Below, piece after piece: positions 7,301 to 14,388 of a stretch of 22,220 nucleotides of DNA. Every line of letters begins with the position of its first letter. The first letter of the stretch is position 1. Source of the stretch: JACQHJ01 sp964624955 (GTDB lineage: Bacteria > Patescibacteriota > Microgenomatia > Levybacterales > UBA12049); assembly GCA_964624955.1 (NCBI GenBank), contig CAZUZF010000013.1, forward strand, positions 1 through 22,220. The letters are read 5' to 3'. The translations under genes and the position numbers were made by a program. The notes under the pieces are model-generated. The model made no database searches. It was given only the letters and a program-made list of their open reading frames with translations, and had not been told where the DNA came from.

Positions 7301-8428
7301 CTACAGTTTTTGTAAATTAACCTTAATAATTTTGTCGTCTCCTGTTTTTGGGACTCCTCTTCCATCCTGATTACTCGTGGTAACATATAATAGACCGTCA
7401 GGCCCAAGCACAACATCTCTAATTCTTCCAAATTCACCTTTTAAATGCTCTTTAACCTCTAAAACTTTTCCATTTTCAATTATTGCTTCATATAAAGTTT
7501 GTCCTCGCAGTCCGCCAAAGAAAAACGAATTTCCGATAAATGCTGCGCCAGAAGGCGCCCATGTTGTAGAACCTGAATTTTGACGGGGAGTCTCCATTCC
7601 AGATCTTTTCTCGTCTCCCTCAATATCGGGCCAGCCGTAATTTTGTCCTGGTTTTATAAGATTTAATTCATCAAGTCCTGATAAGGCTCCTGATCTTCCA
7701 TGTTCTGTTGCCCATAAATTCCCATTTGTGTCCCAGGCAAGTCCTTGGACGTTTCTGTGACCAAAGCTATATACAAGATTACCAAAGGGATTGCCGGTAG
7801 CAGGCTTACCTTGATCAGTAACCCTTAATATTTTGCCAGAAGTAGCGTTTTTATCTTGTGCGCTAGATGGGTTTTGGGCGTCACCTGTTGCAATGTATAA
7901 AAACCCATCAGGCCCAAATTTTATTCTTCCTCCGTTATGGTTTGAAGCCCCTGGAATTTTATCAACTATTATAGTTTCGCCTTCTAGTTTTTGCTCTTTA
8001 AACACCATTCTAACAACTCTGTTTAAAGTATTATCCTGCGTTTGGCTGTATGTGTAGTAAAGATAAACAAAATTATTATTTTCAAAGTTTGGGTGAATGG
8101 TTATACCAAGTAATCCTCCTTCGCCTATTTCTTTTGCGTTTTTAATCGTTGCGATAGGATCTTTAGACGGATTTCCATTTGGATCCATAAGCCAAACATC
8201 TCCTTTTCGCTCTGTTACCAGAAAGCTTTCATTTGGCAAAAAAACAATAGACCAGGGAGTATCAAGATTCTGGGCAACTATGCTTGTGACAGGAGTAACG
8301 GGAGAAGAGCTTGACTGATTTTCCTCTTCTATAAAGCTAGGGGGTGCTTTTTGTCTCTGTTGGTTAAAAAAAACAGCCGCTCCTATTACAAAAAGTGAAA
8401 TTATTAAAATTGCCGCAAAGTATTTCAT
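7301..8428 (-). CDS. exported PQQ-type sugar dehydrogenase (GSDH-like beta-propeller)
   Basis: 375 aa. Residues 1-21 are a signal anchor/signal peptide, followed by a Ser/Pro-rich linker. The rest is the six-bladed soluble glucose dehydrogenase fold: LDTPWSIVFLPNESFLVTER (the usual first blade), GEGGLLGITIHP, ASNHNGGRIKFGPDG with the catalytic-type His164, SFGHRNVQGLAWD (H224-R225-N226), TEHGRSG, then NYGWPDIEGD and the final GPDGLLYVTTSN. Family members oxidise sugars with PQQ; many homologues have no known PQQ source or proven substrate, and no PQQ biosynthesis gene is in this window. It acts outside the cytoplasmic membrane. It stands alone, with its promoter probably near TATATT about 30 nt upstream of the ATG. 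Confidence 0.88.
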   Translation of the reverse strand: MKYFAAILIISLFVIGAAVFFNQQRQKAPPSFIEEENQSSSSPVTPVTSIVAQNLDTPWSIVFLPNESFLVTERKGDVWLMDPNGNPSKDPIATIKNAKEIGEGGLLGITIHPNFENNNFVYLYYTYSQTQDNTLNRVVRMVFKEQKLEGETIIVDKIPGASNHNGGRIKFGPDGFLYIATGDAQNPSSAQDKNATSGKILRVTDQGKPATGNPFGNLVYSFGHRNVQGLAWDTNGNLWATEHGRSGALSGLDELNLIKPGQNYGWPDIEGDEKRSGMETPRQNSGSTTWAPSGAAFIGNSFFFGGLRGQTLYEAIIENGKVLEVKEHLKGEFGRIRDVVLGPDGLLYVTTSNQDGRGVPKTGDDKIIKVNLQKL

Positions 8429-8534
8429 GGCTTAATAAATAAACGAATTTATTCTCCCAATATAACATATTTACCAAAGTGGAACATATCCTATCTGTTA
8501 GATATAATAAAAATATATAAGAGGGAAATAGTGT

Positions 8535-9329
8535 TTACGTGGTAGGAGCAACAGTTGGAGTCAAGTTTACTTTATTTAGTGCTTTTAGCCCTTGAATTAT
8601 TTTTCTTCCATCTTGGTAAGCTGTCATTAAATCCTGACGTATTGATTTAAGTTTGGTTCTTGCGCTTTCAAGCTTTGCTTTGTTGTCCGGATAACCTGAT
8701 GCGCTTAAACCGGAAAGTTCTGCTAAGCCTTGATCAAGAAGGGTTTTTGCATCAGTTAACTTTGCGTTCATGTCTGTAAGTAAGGTGGTCAAGCTACTTA
8801 CATCCTGCCCTTTTGCTTTTGCTTCGTCAACTCTTAAAGAGAGCTTATTGTAGACAGTGTTAAGATTATTGTACACGCTGTAGGCTCTGTCAAAGGCTGC
8901 GTTTAAGTTTATGTATTGGATAAAAAAGACATAGATACGGTAGTCTGTGACAATAGATTTAACGTCTGTTTGTAGGCTTGTTAAATCGCTGTCAGATCCT
9001 ATTTTTACCCTTAAAGCGTTTAATCCGTCTATGTTTGTCTGGATTTGGGCTTTAAAGCCATCAATCTGTTCAGAAGATAATCTTTTCATTAGAGAGAGCC
9101 TCTCGATTAGTTTTTCTAGCGAGGCAATTCTTCTATCAATTTCTTTATATGCCCTTTCTCTTAGGTTTTCCATTCTGTTTTCTTGAGCGTTTGTTTTCAA
9201 AGTCTCACGTTTAGCAGAAGCGGATGAGCTGTTTAGATTTTTTTGCAAAAGAGTTTGTTCTTGAGCAAATGAGGGTAACGTTAACGTAAAAAATAAAGTT
9301 AAAGCTATTATTAAAGAAAATATTTTCAT
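8535..9329 (-). CDS. secreted coiled-coil protein
   Basis: 264 aa. A Sec signal peptide (hydrophobic residues 4-20, cleavage likely after SFA before QEQ) is followed by an almost entirely helical, heptad-rich chain: MENLRERAYKEIDRRIASLE, LIERLSLMKRLSSEQI, and two similar repeats later (VYNKLSLRVDEAKAKG; ELSGLSASGYPDNKAKLE). No enzymatic motif or anchor is seen after the signal. It is the second gene of an operon: its ATG is 1 nt after the stop of the upstream single-pass membrane gene. Likely an extracytoplasmic structural or cell-surface protein; the exact role is unknown. Confidence 0.8.
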   Translation of the reverse strand: MKIFSLIIALTLFFTLTLPSFAQEQTLLQKNLNSSSASAKRETLKTNAQENRMENLRERAYKEIDRRIASLEKLIERLSLMKRLSSEQIDGFKAQIQTNIDGLNALRVKIGSDSDLTSLQTDVKSIVTDYRIYVFFIQYINLNAAFDRAYSVYNNLNTVYNKLSLRVDEAKAKGQDVSSLTTLLTDMNAKLTDAKTLLDQGLAELSGLSASGYPDNKAKLESARTKLKSIRQDLMTAYQDGRKIIQGLKALNKVNLTPTVAPTT

Positions 9330-9330
9330 G

Positions 9331-9768
9331 TTAGTTTAAATCTGTTTGCTGATCTGAAAAACTGCTGTCAACGCTTGATAGATCACTTTCTAAGTTTTCG
9401 ATGTTTTGTTCAAGTACTTTTGAGTCATTATCCAAGGAAGTATCAGTAGTATCCTGGGGGTTAATTTCTGGAGTTGGAGTGGGAGTTTGGGTTGGGGTTA
9501 AACTAACCGTTGAAGTTTTTCTATTTTGCGTATTTTGGGCTTTAAATTGTGTCATAAAATACAAAACTGCAGTGATAACAATTAAGAAAAGAACAAAGAT
9601 AAAGGCAAAAATAAGCAACATGTTTTTGTTTCCTTTAGAGGGAGGAGGAGTATTAGGCTGTGGGGAAATATTTGGCTGCACTGGTTGTTGAGGTACGGAA
9701 GAAGCAGGTGCTACAGGGACAGCAGGTGGAACAACCTCTTGGGTAGGTGTTTGTACGTTTGGATCCAT
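9331..9768 (-). CDS. single-pass membrane protein with Pro-rich and acidic tails
   Basis: 145 aa. Residues 1-48 are Pro/Gln/Val-rich low complexity, residues 49-70 form one membrane helix after a Lys cluster (KGNKN), and the outside part has a Thr-Pro stretch (TPTQTPTPTPE) and an acidic Ser/Asp helix. By the positive-inside rule the N-terminus is cytoplasmic. First gene of a two-gene operon with the secreted coiled-coil protein (1-nt spacing), so the two probably work together at the envelope. The promoter TTGACA-N17-TTTAAT ends 6 nt before the ATG. No known family recognised. Confidence 0.75.
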   Translation of the reverse strand: MDPNVQTPTQEVVPPAVPVAPASSVPQQPVQPNISPQPNTPPPSKGNKNMLLIFAFIFVLFLIVITAVLYFMTQFKAQNTQNRKTSTVSLTPTQTPTPTPEINPQDTTDTSLDNDSKVLEQNIENLESDLSSVDSSFSDQQTDLN

Positions 9769-9774
9769 ACATAC

Positions 9775-9803
9775 ATTAAAGACTATTGGTTTTTATATGT
9801 CAA
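9775..9803 (-). promoter_or_regulatory. promoter of the envelope operon
   Basis: Minus strand TTGACA (9803-9798), a 17-nt spacer, TTTAAT (9780-9775), and 6 nt to the ATG at 9768. It faces the plus-strand -10 (TATAAT 9813-9818) of tRNA-Leu(CAG), so the two promoters share the short divergent space. Confidence 0.6.
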
Positions 9804-9826
9804 CCCTTTTGCTATAATTAGCTGTA

Positions 9827-9910
9827 GCCCAGGTGGTGGAATGGTAGACACGCAGCGTTCAGAACGCTGTGTCCCAAAAGGACTTGGGAGTTCGACTCTC
9901 CCTCTGGGCA
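9827..9910 (+). tRNA. tRNA-Leu(CAG)
   Basis: 84 nt, class II. The acceptor GCCCAGG pairs with TCTGGGC (one G-U), the anticodon stem is CAGCG/CGCTG with loop TTCAGAA giving anticodon CAG, and a long variable arm is followed by a T arm with TTCGACT. Discriminator A; CCA is not encoded. TATAAT at 9813-9818. Confidence 0.95.
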
Positions 9911-9919
9911 CTGCAAAAT

Positions 9920-11491
9920 ATGTTTTTGCAAAAATTAAGGTTTTATTTTTTTAGTTTATTTAGATCACGGCTTTCTAAGCTTACTTTTATAGCTGTTTTG
10001 GGAGCGCTTTTTCTATCTTTATCTACAATCCCTTCACAGGCTTATTTCTATTTTGACCAGGCAAGAGACGGTTTTGAAGCGTATTCAATATTACACGGTG
10101 ATCTTATTAAAATCCTGGGGCCTTCAACTGATATACCAAATGTGTTTTCAGGAAGCGTCTGGTATTATATTTTAGCCTTAATTCAGACGTTCTCCGGAAA
10201 TAACTTCATAAACAACGCCTTTGTTTTATCTTTGTTTGTTTTTCTAACATTACCAATGGCTTGGTACTTTTCCTATGAGCTTTTTAAAAATAAAATCATT
10301 GCCTCAATTGCTGTTGTCTTATACGCTTTTTCACCCCTTTTCCAGCTTTCCTCACGCTGGGTATCAAATCCCACTTTTGGTTTTATCTTAATGCCGTTTT
10401 TACTTTTCTTCCTCTTTAGGTTTTTGACAAAACAAAAAAGGATAGATGCGTTTTTGAGCGCTGTCTTTTTGGGACTATTAATTCAGGCAAATTTAGGAAA
10501 TCTAATATTTTTGTTTTTGCTACCAATTTTTTTTGTAGTCTTTAAGATAAGGATTAAAAGCTTAAACATCCCATTGTTTTTATTAGGACTATTCTTAAAC
10601 CTTAGTACTTTTTTAATTGCCGAAATAAGGTTTTCAGGAAGGGGAATAACCTCTATAATGGAATTTTTTAATAAAACTCATTCCTCTTATGTTTTTTCTT
10701 TAAATTATCCAATATCTTTGGCTACAAAAATATATGATTTTTTAAGCTCCTCTGTTTTGCCTTTTTCCGAAAGTTTTGTCTTTTTAATAATTATCTTTGT
10801 ATGTGTTTTTCTTTTAACAAATTCTAAATTTAAAAAGGCTGTAAGGAAAGATTATAAACCGCTTGTCTTTTTAGGAATCTGGCTTTTAAACATAGTTATC
10901 TTTAGATTGTTTTTAACAGGCTATTCAAATAGTTGGTTTATGTTTCTTCCTTCGCTTTTGGCCTTAGTTATTTTATCTTCCTATTTTCTTTTTTATATCT
11001 TTAAAAATAAATATGTTTTATTTTTGGCAGTTTGTCTTATTGTCTTAGGACAGCTTTTGGGAAATTATAAATGGCTCTCTTTATCATCAAATATATTCAG
11101 TTCAAGGGATAAAACAACGTATTTGGTTGAAAAGGAATTGATAGATTATACTTATAAAGCATCTGATTATAAACCATTTAGTATTTCAACTATTACCGTT
11201 CCTTTATATATCAATACCGCCTGGGACTACCTTTATACCTTTTACGGAAATAAAAGATATAAATACACTCCATATTGGGACGGAAGAGACCAAGCAGGCT
11301 ACCTTGGAAAAATGACTTCACAGAAAGATGCAACAGAGTATAGGTATTTGATTATAGAACCCCAGGTTCCTGAAAAATTTATATTTGATGAGACTCTAAA
11401 TGAAGATAATACATCTGTTTTAATTGAAAGAAAACAAATAGGAAATTTTATCGTTGAAAAGAGAAGATCAAAAGCAAAAATCCCTCAATAA
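9920..11491 (+). CDS. GT39-like membrane glycosyltransferase (GT-C fold)
   Basis: 523 aa from the ATG at 9920. A longer frame beginning at 9869 lies inside the tRNA and is rejected. About 10-12 membrane helices. The first outside loop carries YFDQARDGFEAYSILHGDL and SGSVWYYILALIQ, the usual position of the acidic catalytic motif in ArnT/PMT-type GT-C enzymes. This layout (FDQARD, then a long loop, then KILGPST) is common in the polyprenyl-phosphate-sugar-dependent glycosyltransferases abundant in these genomes. It probably moves a sugar from a lipid carrier to a protein or glycan outside the membrane. The C-terminal 110 residues form a soluble exterior domain. It starts 10 nt after tRNA-Leu(CAG) and is probably cotranscribed with it. 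Confidence 0.75.
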   Translation: MFLQKLRFYFFSLFRSRLSKLTFIAVLGALFLSLSTIPSQAYFYFDQARDGFEAYSILHGDLIKILGPSTDIPNVFSGSVWYYILALIQTFSGNNFINNAFVLSLFVFLTLPMAWYFSYELFKNKIIASIAVVLYAFSPLFQLSSRWVSNPTFGFILMPFLLFFLFRFLTKQKRIDAFLSAVFLGLLIQANLGNLIFLFLLPIFFVVFKIRIKSLNIPLFLLGLFLNLSTFLIAEIRFSGRGITSIMEFFNKTHSSYVFSLNYPISLATKIYDFLSSSVLPFSESFVFLIIIFVCVFLLTNSKFKKAVRKDYKPLVFLGIWLLNIVIFRLFLTGYSNSWFMFLPSLLALVILSSYFLFYIFKNKYVLFLAVCLIVLGQLLGNYKWLSLSSNIFSSRDKTTYLVEKELIDYTYKASDYKPFSISTITVPLYINTAWDYLYTFYGNKRYKYTPYWDGRDQAGYLGKMTSQKDATEYRYLIIEPQVPEKFIFDETLNEDNTSVLIERKQIGNFIVEKRRSKAKIPQ

Positions 11492-11493
11492 TC

Positions 11494-11522
11494 TTGCCTC
11501 AAATTCTTATTAAATGTATAAT
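11494..11522 (+). promoter_or_regulatory. promoter of tRNA-Leu(GAG)
   Basis: TTGCCT (11494-11499), a 17-nt spacer, TATAAT (11517-11522), 11 nt before the tRNA. Confidence 0.6.
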
Positions 11523-11533
11523 ATAAAAACCTT

Positions 11534-11617
11534 GCGGATGTGCTGAAACTGGCAGACAGGCATGCTTGAGGTGCATGTGCCCTAAAAAGCGTGGAGGTTC
11601 GAGTCCTCTCATCCGCA
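11534..11617 (+). tRNA. tRNA-Leu(GAG)
   Basis: 84 nt, class II. The acceptor GCGGATG pairs with CATCCGC, the anticodon loop CTTGAGG gives GAG, and a long variable arm is followed by the T loop TTCGAGT. Discriminator A; no encoded CCA. The next 208 bp (11618-11825) hold no convincing gene apart from the promoter below. Confidence 0.95.
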
Positions 11618-11786
11618 CAAGAACGGATAGCCTCAATATTAAGTGAACTAAGAGCTTGATACATTGAGTAAATCATGAAGTAACTAAAAAAATTGGATTG
11701 AGAGGTATAACTTAAATTTCTAGCTTCAGAAAGTGTTTGACTTTCAACTCCCTAAAACAACTCGCGTAAGGAATTAATTTTACAGC

Positions 11787-11814
11787 TTGACTTTGTGGCA
11801 CAATGTGCTACAAT
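11787..11814 (+). promoter_or_regulatory. toxin-antitoxin promoter with 21-bp operator palindrome
   Basis: TTGACT (11787-11792), a 16-nt spacer, TACAAT (11809-11814). Positions 11793-11813 form TTGTGGCACA-A-TGTGCTACAA, a palindrome with 10-bp arms and one mismatch, filling the spacer and overlapping the -10. That is the expected place for an autorepressor site bound by the ribbon-helix-helix antitoxin encoded downstream. Confidence 0.7.
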
Positions 11815-11825
11815 AAGTTGGAATA

Positions 11826-12092
11826 ATGATTAAGATAAGAGGGCTTATTTGGGACGATTGGAACAAGGAGCATATCGCTAAACACGGAATATCAGTAGAG
11901 GAAGTTGAAGAAGTTTGTCACGAGAGTTATGAAACTGTTGAGAGTTATCGAAAGAGAATATTAATTGAAGGTAAAACCAGAAAGGGGAAAGCGTTGGCAA
12001 TCGTCTTATCGCCAGAAGATAGGGACTTACAGCCATATGATAACGGTATATATTATCCAATTACTGCATTTGAAGGGGAGGTGAAAAAATGA
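11826..12092 (+). CDS. brnT: BrnT-family-like toxin
   Basis: 88 aa. The N-terminus IWDDWNKEHIAKHGISVEEV matches the BrnT signature (W-D-x-x-K-x-x-N-x-x-KHG-V-S-x-E-E-A), and the middle has RILIEGKTRKGKALAIVLSP, the usual R-x(5)-G-x(3)-G-R-x-L-x-[VI]-V block. The C-terminal RIISAR motif is degenerate here (YYPITAFEGE), so this is a divergent member. BrnT toxins are RelE-like ribonucleases that block translation. The gene overlaps its partner by 4 nt (ATGA at 12089-12092). Toxin-first order is as in brnTA operons. A palindrome in the promoter suggests repression by the complex. Confidence 0.72.
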   Translation: MIKIRGLIWDDWNKEHIAKHGISVEEVEEVCHESYETVESYRKRILIEGKTRKGKALAIVLSPEDRDLQPYDNGIYYPITAFEGEVKK

Positions 12093-12358
12093 AACAGACA
12101 AAAAGATTAATACCAGATGAATCAGTTTTCAAAGATCGCGAAAAAGAGGCTAAGTTTTGGGAAGAAAATTATGAGGAAGCCTTTAGGAAAGGTAAGCCTG
12201 TCACGGTTAAGTTTGCCAAAAATTTATCAGAGACAGTTAACATTCGTTTAGATCCAACAACGCTCACAACTGTAAGGAAAGAGGCAAGAGCCAAGGGCTT
12301 AGGACCAACCCAGCTTATTAGAATGTGGATCATAGAAAAAGTTGGCACACAAGTATAG
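12089..12358 (+). CDS. brnA: BrnA-like ribbon-helix-helix antitoxin
   Basis: 89 aa. The N-terminal half (DREKEAKFWEENYEEAF) is the charged helical part that would wrap the toxin and matches the E-x-x-FW-x-x-H/N pattern of CopG/BrnA-type antitoxins. The C-terminal half (SETVNIRLDPTTLTTVRKEA, then LGPTQLIRMWI) is a ribbon-helix-helix DNA-binding domain: one beta strand, helix A, turn, helix B. It has a strong Shine-Dalgarno site (GGGGAGGTG) inside the toxin's 3' end, which would favour antitoxin synthesis. It probably binds the palindrome at 11793-11813. Confidence 0.75.
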   Translation: MKQTKRLIPDESVFKDREKEAKFWEENYEEAFRKGKPVTVKFAKNLSETVNIRLDPTTLTTVRKEARAKGLGPTQLIRMWIIEKVGTQV

Positions 12359-12493
12359 TTTGATAGGGGAAATTATTCTTTTTGACTCTCAAAGAGAAAC
12401 TTATTCCTTCTCCAAAACTTGATAAGCCTCCATTAACTTGCTGAGATGAGCAAGGATTTCGTGGAAAGGTTCAAAATAAGATGATTCGCACTA

Positions 12494-12522
12494 TTGACAA
12501 ATCCTCTTTATTTCTTTATTCT
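12494..12522 (+). promoter_or_regulatory. promoter of the FMN riboswitch-EamA transcript
   Basis: TTGACA (12494-12499), a 17-nt spacer, TATTCT (12517-12522). The start site would be about 12529, one base before the 5' strand of riboswitch helix P1. Confidence 0.6.
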
Positions 12523-12529
12523 AATTATT

Positions 12530-12647
12530 AATCTTTTCGGGGTTTTTGTGTAAGTCAAAATCGGTAGTAAACTCTACGAGTTGTATATTACAGCACGAGT
12601 CTTTGAAACTAAGACAGCGACCGTAAAGTCGGGATGAAAGAAAGATT
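12530..12647 (+). promoter_or_regulatory. FMN riboswitch (RFN element)
   Basis: P1 pairs AATCTTT (12530-12536) with AAAGATT (12641-12647). Next come TCGGGG, a TTTTG/CAAAA helix (12544-12548/12556-12560), then CGGTAGTAAACTC as in the B. subtilis ribD leader (GGCGGTAGTAAAG), hairpin ACTC/GAGT (12571-12574/12578-12581), an AGCACGAGTC segment, hairpin GTCTT/AAGAC (12599-12603/12611-12615), and the highly conserved 3' block: hairpin CGAC/GTCG with loop CGTAAA, then GGGATGAAAGAAA. This is the AGT-AAAGTC-GGATG-GAGAA signature of RFN elements. P1 ends one base before the ATG and there is no expression platform, so FMN binding should hide the start codon directly. Confidence 0.85.
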
Positions 12648-13592
12648 ATGTTACAAAACTTAAAAAGCTTTGGTCCTTTATTTATTGTCATTGCCGCAGT
12701 CCTTTGGGCGCTTGATGGTGTACTTAGAATAAGTTTATATTCCCTGCCTCCTGCAGTAATTGTCTTCTACGAACATTTCTTTGGCTTTATTGTTTTACTC
12801 TTTATCTTCTTTAAATGGGTAGGGGATTTGAGGAAAATGACAAAGAAAGAATGGTTTGCAATACTTGCGGTTTCTCTTTTTTCCGGAGCTTTGGGCACTA
12901 TTTTTTATACATCTGCCTTACAAAAAGTAAACTTCCTTCCTTTTTCTGTTGTAGTTTTGCTTCAGCAACAGCTTCAACCAATATGGGCAATCGTGGCTGC
13001 TGGTATTCTTCTAAGAGAAAAGCTTACGAAAAGATTTTTAATGCTTGCTGCAGTTGCCTTAATTGCCGTATATTTTGTAACTTTTAAAGATTTAAGGATA
13101 AACTTGGATACTGGAACAGGTACAATTATGGCAGCAGCCCTTGCAATTGGAGCAGGATTTATGTGGGGAACATCAACTGCAATTAGTAAGTTTGTGTTAA
13201 AAAGAGTCAATTTTCTAACAGCCACTGCTCAAAGGTTTTTCTTTGCGCCATTGTTTGCACTTTTGTTTATCGCATTTCAAAACCAAACCCAGGCTTTATT
13301 TACTTTAACAGCTCAACAAATCCAAACCCTTTTGGTTATTACTTTCTCAACAGGACTAGTTGCGCTTGCAATCTATTATTATGGTTTAAAAAGGGTAGAA
13401 GCAAAAGTAAGCTCAATTTTAGAGCTTGCATTTCCAGCTGCAGCTATTTTTATCGACTTTTTTTTATACCACAAGTTTTTAACAATAACCCAAATATTGG
13501 GAGTAGCAGTCTTAGTATTTGTTGCATATCAAATAACCAAAGAGAATAAGAATAAAAATGCCTCAAAATCCCCTAAGGCTAAGGATTTGTAA
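12648..13592 (+). CDS. EamA/DMT permease, probable riboflavin importer (RibN-like)
   Basis: 314 aa, ten hydrophobic helices in two EamA repeats (roughly residues 10-140 and 155-295), with the family's typical opening PLFIVIAAVLWALDGVLRI and the second-repeat GAGFMWGTSTAISKFVL. DMT permeases carry many small molecules, but the FMN riboswitch directly upstream points to flavin: RibN riboflavin transporters are EamA proteins under RFN control in Proteobacteria. Import would fit a host-dependent cell lacking riboflavin synthesis; no rib genes are in this window. There is no Shine-Dalgarno site, because riboswitch P1 occupies that position. Its TAA overlaps the -35 of tRNA-Val(UAC). Confidence 0.85.
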   Translation: MLQNLKSFGPLFIVIAAVLWALDGVLRISLYSLPPAVIVFYEHFFGFIVLLFIFFKWVGDLRKMTKKEWFAILAVSLFSGALGTIFYTSALQKVNFLPFSVVVLLQQQLQPIWAIVAAGILLREKLTKRFLMLAAVALIAVYFVTFKDLRINLDTGTGTIMAAALAIGAGFMWGTSTAISKFVLKRVNFLTATAQRFFFAPLFALLFIAFQNQTQALFTLTAQQIQTLLVITFSTGLVALAIYYYGLKRVEAKVSSILELAFPAAAIFIDFFLYHKFLTITQILGVAVLVFVAYQITKENKNKNASKSPKAKDL

Positions 13593-13615
13593 GAAGAGCG
13601 TATTTTTGCTAAAAT
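13587..13615 (+). promoter_or_regulatory. promoter of tRNA-Val(UAC)
   Basis: TTGTAA (13587-13592, overlapping the permease stop codon), a 17-nt spacer, TAAAAT (13610-13615), 13 nt before the tRNA. Confidence 0.5.
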
Positions 13616-13628
13616 TAAAGTAAATTCC

Positions 13629-13703
13629 GGATGCTTAGCTCAGTTGGTTTAGAGCGCCTCATTTACACTGAGGAGGTCTGGGGTTCGAATCCCTAAGCGT
13701 CCA
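13629..13703 (+). tRNA. tRNA-Val(UAC)
   Basis: 75 nt. The acceptor GGATGCT pairs with AGCGTCC (one G-U), the anticodon stem is CCTCA/TGAGG with loop TTTACAC (anticodon TAC), and the T loop is TTCGAAT. Discriminator A; no encoded CCA. Confidence 0.95.
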
Positions 13704-13763
13704 CAAAAGTCTGTCTGAAAAATTAACTTGTATTTCAATACAAAGTAATTTATACTCAGATAA

Positions 13764-13829
13764 GTGAAAAAATGCGGTAAATGCGGTTTAATATGTTCAA
13801 ATTGTCATAGACAAAGAACATATAGTTGA
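13764..13829 (+). pseudogene. HNH/zinc-ribbon fragment or micro-ORF
   Basis: A GTG-initiated frame of 21 codons reads MKKCGKCGLICSNCHRQRTY plus one Ser. C-x-x-C...LICSNCHRQRTY matches the C-terminal C-x-x-C-H-R-x-R-T-[YF] zinc motif of many HNH endonucleases. The catalytic part is absent upstream (a TAA precedes the GTG), and beyond the TGA the same frame still reads WQKKIQAE into tRNA-Phe. The simplest view is the leftover 3' end of an HNH gene beside a tRNA. A functional zinc micro-protein cannot be excluded. Confidence 0.35.
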
Positions 13830-13847
13830 TGGCAGAAAAAAATACAG

Positions 13848-13920
13848 GCTGAAGTTGCCAATATGGTTAAGGCGCCGCTCTGAAGAAGCGGTTATCGGTG
13901 TTCGATTCACCGCTTCAGCA
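13848..13920 (+). tRNA. tRNA-Phe(GAA)
   Basis: 73 nt. The acceptor GCTGAAG pairs with CTTCAGC, the D stem is GCC/GGC, the anticodon stem CCGCT/AGCGG has loop CTGAAGA (anticodon GAA), and the T stem CGGTG/CACCG has loop TTCGATT. Discriminator A; no encoded CCA. Confidence 0.92.
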
Positions 13921-13925
13921 CAAAA

Positions 13926-13954
13926 TTGACACATGAGCTAGCAAAGTGTAGAAT
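13926..13954 (+). promoter_or_regulatory. promoter of the 138-aa gene
   Basis: TTGACA (13926-13931), a 17-nt spacer, TAGAAT (13949-13954), 13 nt before the ATG, so a leader of about 7 nt. Confidence 0.65.
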
Positions 13955-13967
13955 ATTCTCCTAATAT

Positions 13968-14384
13968 ATGCGTTTTAGTAGATCAAAAGAGGGTATTCCT
14001 TCTATAAGATTCTTAAGAGAGATATCAAACGAACAACTTGCCCAGATTGCCGCTCAAACAGGTGGAGATTCAAGGATAGACCAAGATGGAACTGTTGTTT
14101 TGTGGGAAAGAGGCGGTATAAGAAGAGACACAAAAGGTCAAACTACTAAAGTTATCGGAAGAGGAATACTTGCTCGTTTTGGAACATTTCTTGACTGTGC
14201 AGTTGTAATCAAAAGGCCCAATAGGGCAATTTTGGTTCTCCCGTCTTCTGATGAACAAATTGACGCCTACAGACTCCAAGGAGGCAGAATGACAGCCTTC
14301 AGTAAACGTTCTCGTGCCGGATACGCCCTTAGAACGGCAGCGCGTATGGCAAGGAACGCTATCCGATCGCCACAGTATCGCTAA
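13968..14384 (+). CDS. hypothetical basic protein
   Basis: 138 aa, not recognised. It is soluble, with net positive charge. After an N-terminal helix (SNEQLAQIAAQTGGDSRIDQ) come beta-rich segments (GTVVLWERGGIRRD, TKVIGRGILARFG, CAVVIKRPNRAILVLPSS) and a basic helical tail (SKRSRAGYALRTAARMARNA). The tail could bind nucleic acid, but no motif proves it. The gene has a near-consensus promoter of its own and a very short leader. It ends 4 bp before the convergent DUF6496-like gene. Confidence 0.65.
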   Translation: MRFSRSKEGIPSIRFLREISNEQLAQIAAQTGGDSRIDQDGTVVLWERGGIRRDTKGQTTKVIGRGILARFGTFLDCAVVIKRPNRAILVLPSSDEQIDAYRLQGGRMTAFSKRSRAGYALRTAARMARNAIRSPQYR

Positions 14385-14388
14385 TTTC

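Noticed and set aside
7377..8318. Plus-strand frames opposite the sugar dehydrogenase gene
   Set aside because: Shadows of a strong family match on the minus strand.
9401..9691. Plus-strand 96-codon frame opposite the membrane-protein gene
   Set aside because: Complement of Thr-Pro and Pro-rich repeats of the minus-strand gene; no start signals.
9869..9919. Longer start for the GT39-like gene
   Set aside because: These 17 codons lie mostly inside tRNA-Leu(CAG); the ATG at 9920 gives a sensible membrane-protein start.
12401..12490. Minus-strand 29-codon frame reading FEPFHEILAHLSKLMEAY
   Set aside because: Protein-like helix, but no start codon, bounded by a TAG, and no family recognised; possibly a gene remnant or chance.
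13764..13860. TGA read as an amino acid (code 25) because the HNH-like frame continues past TGA
   Set aside because: TGA ends several clear genes here (for example 1499-1501 and 12090-12092), and the response regulator and ribosomal proteins contain no in-frame TGA.
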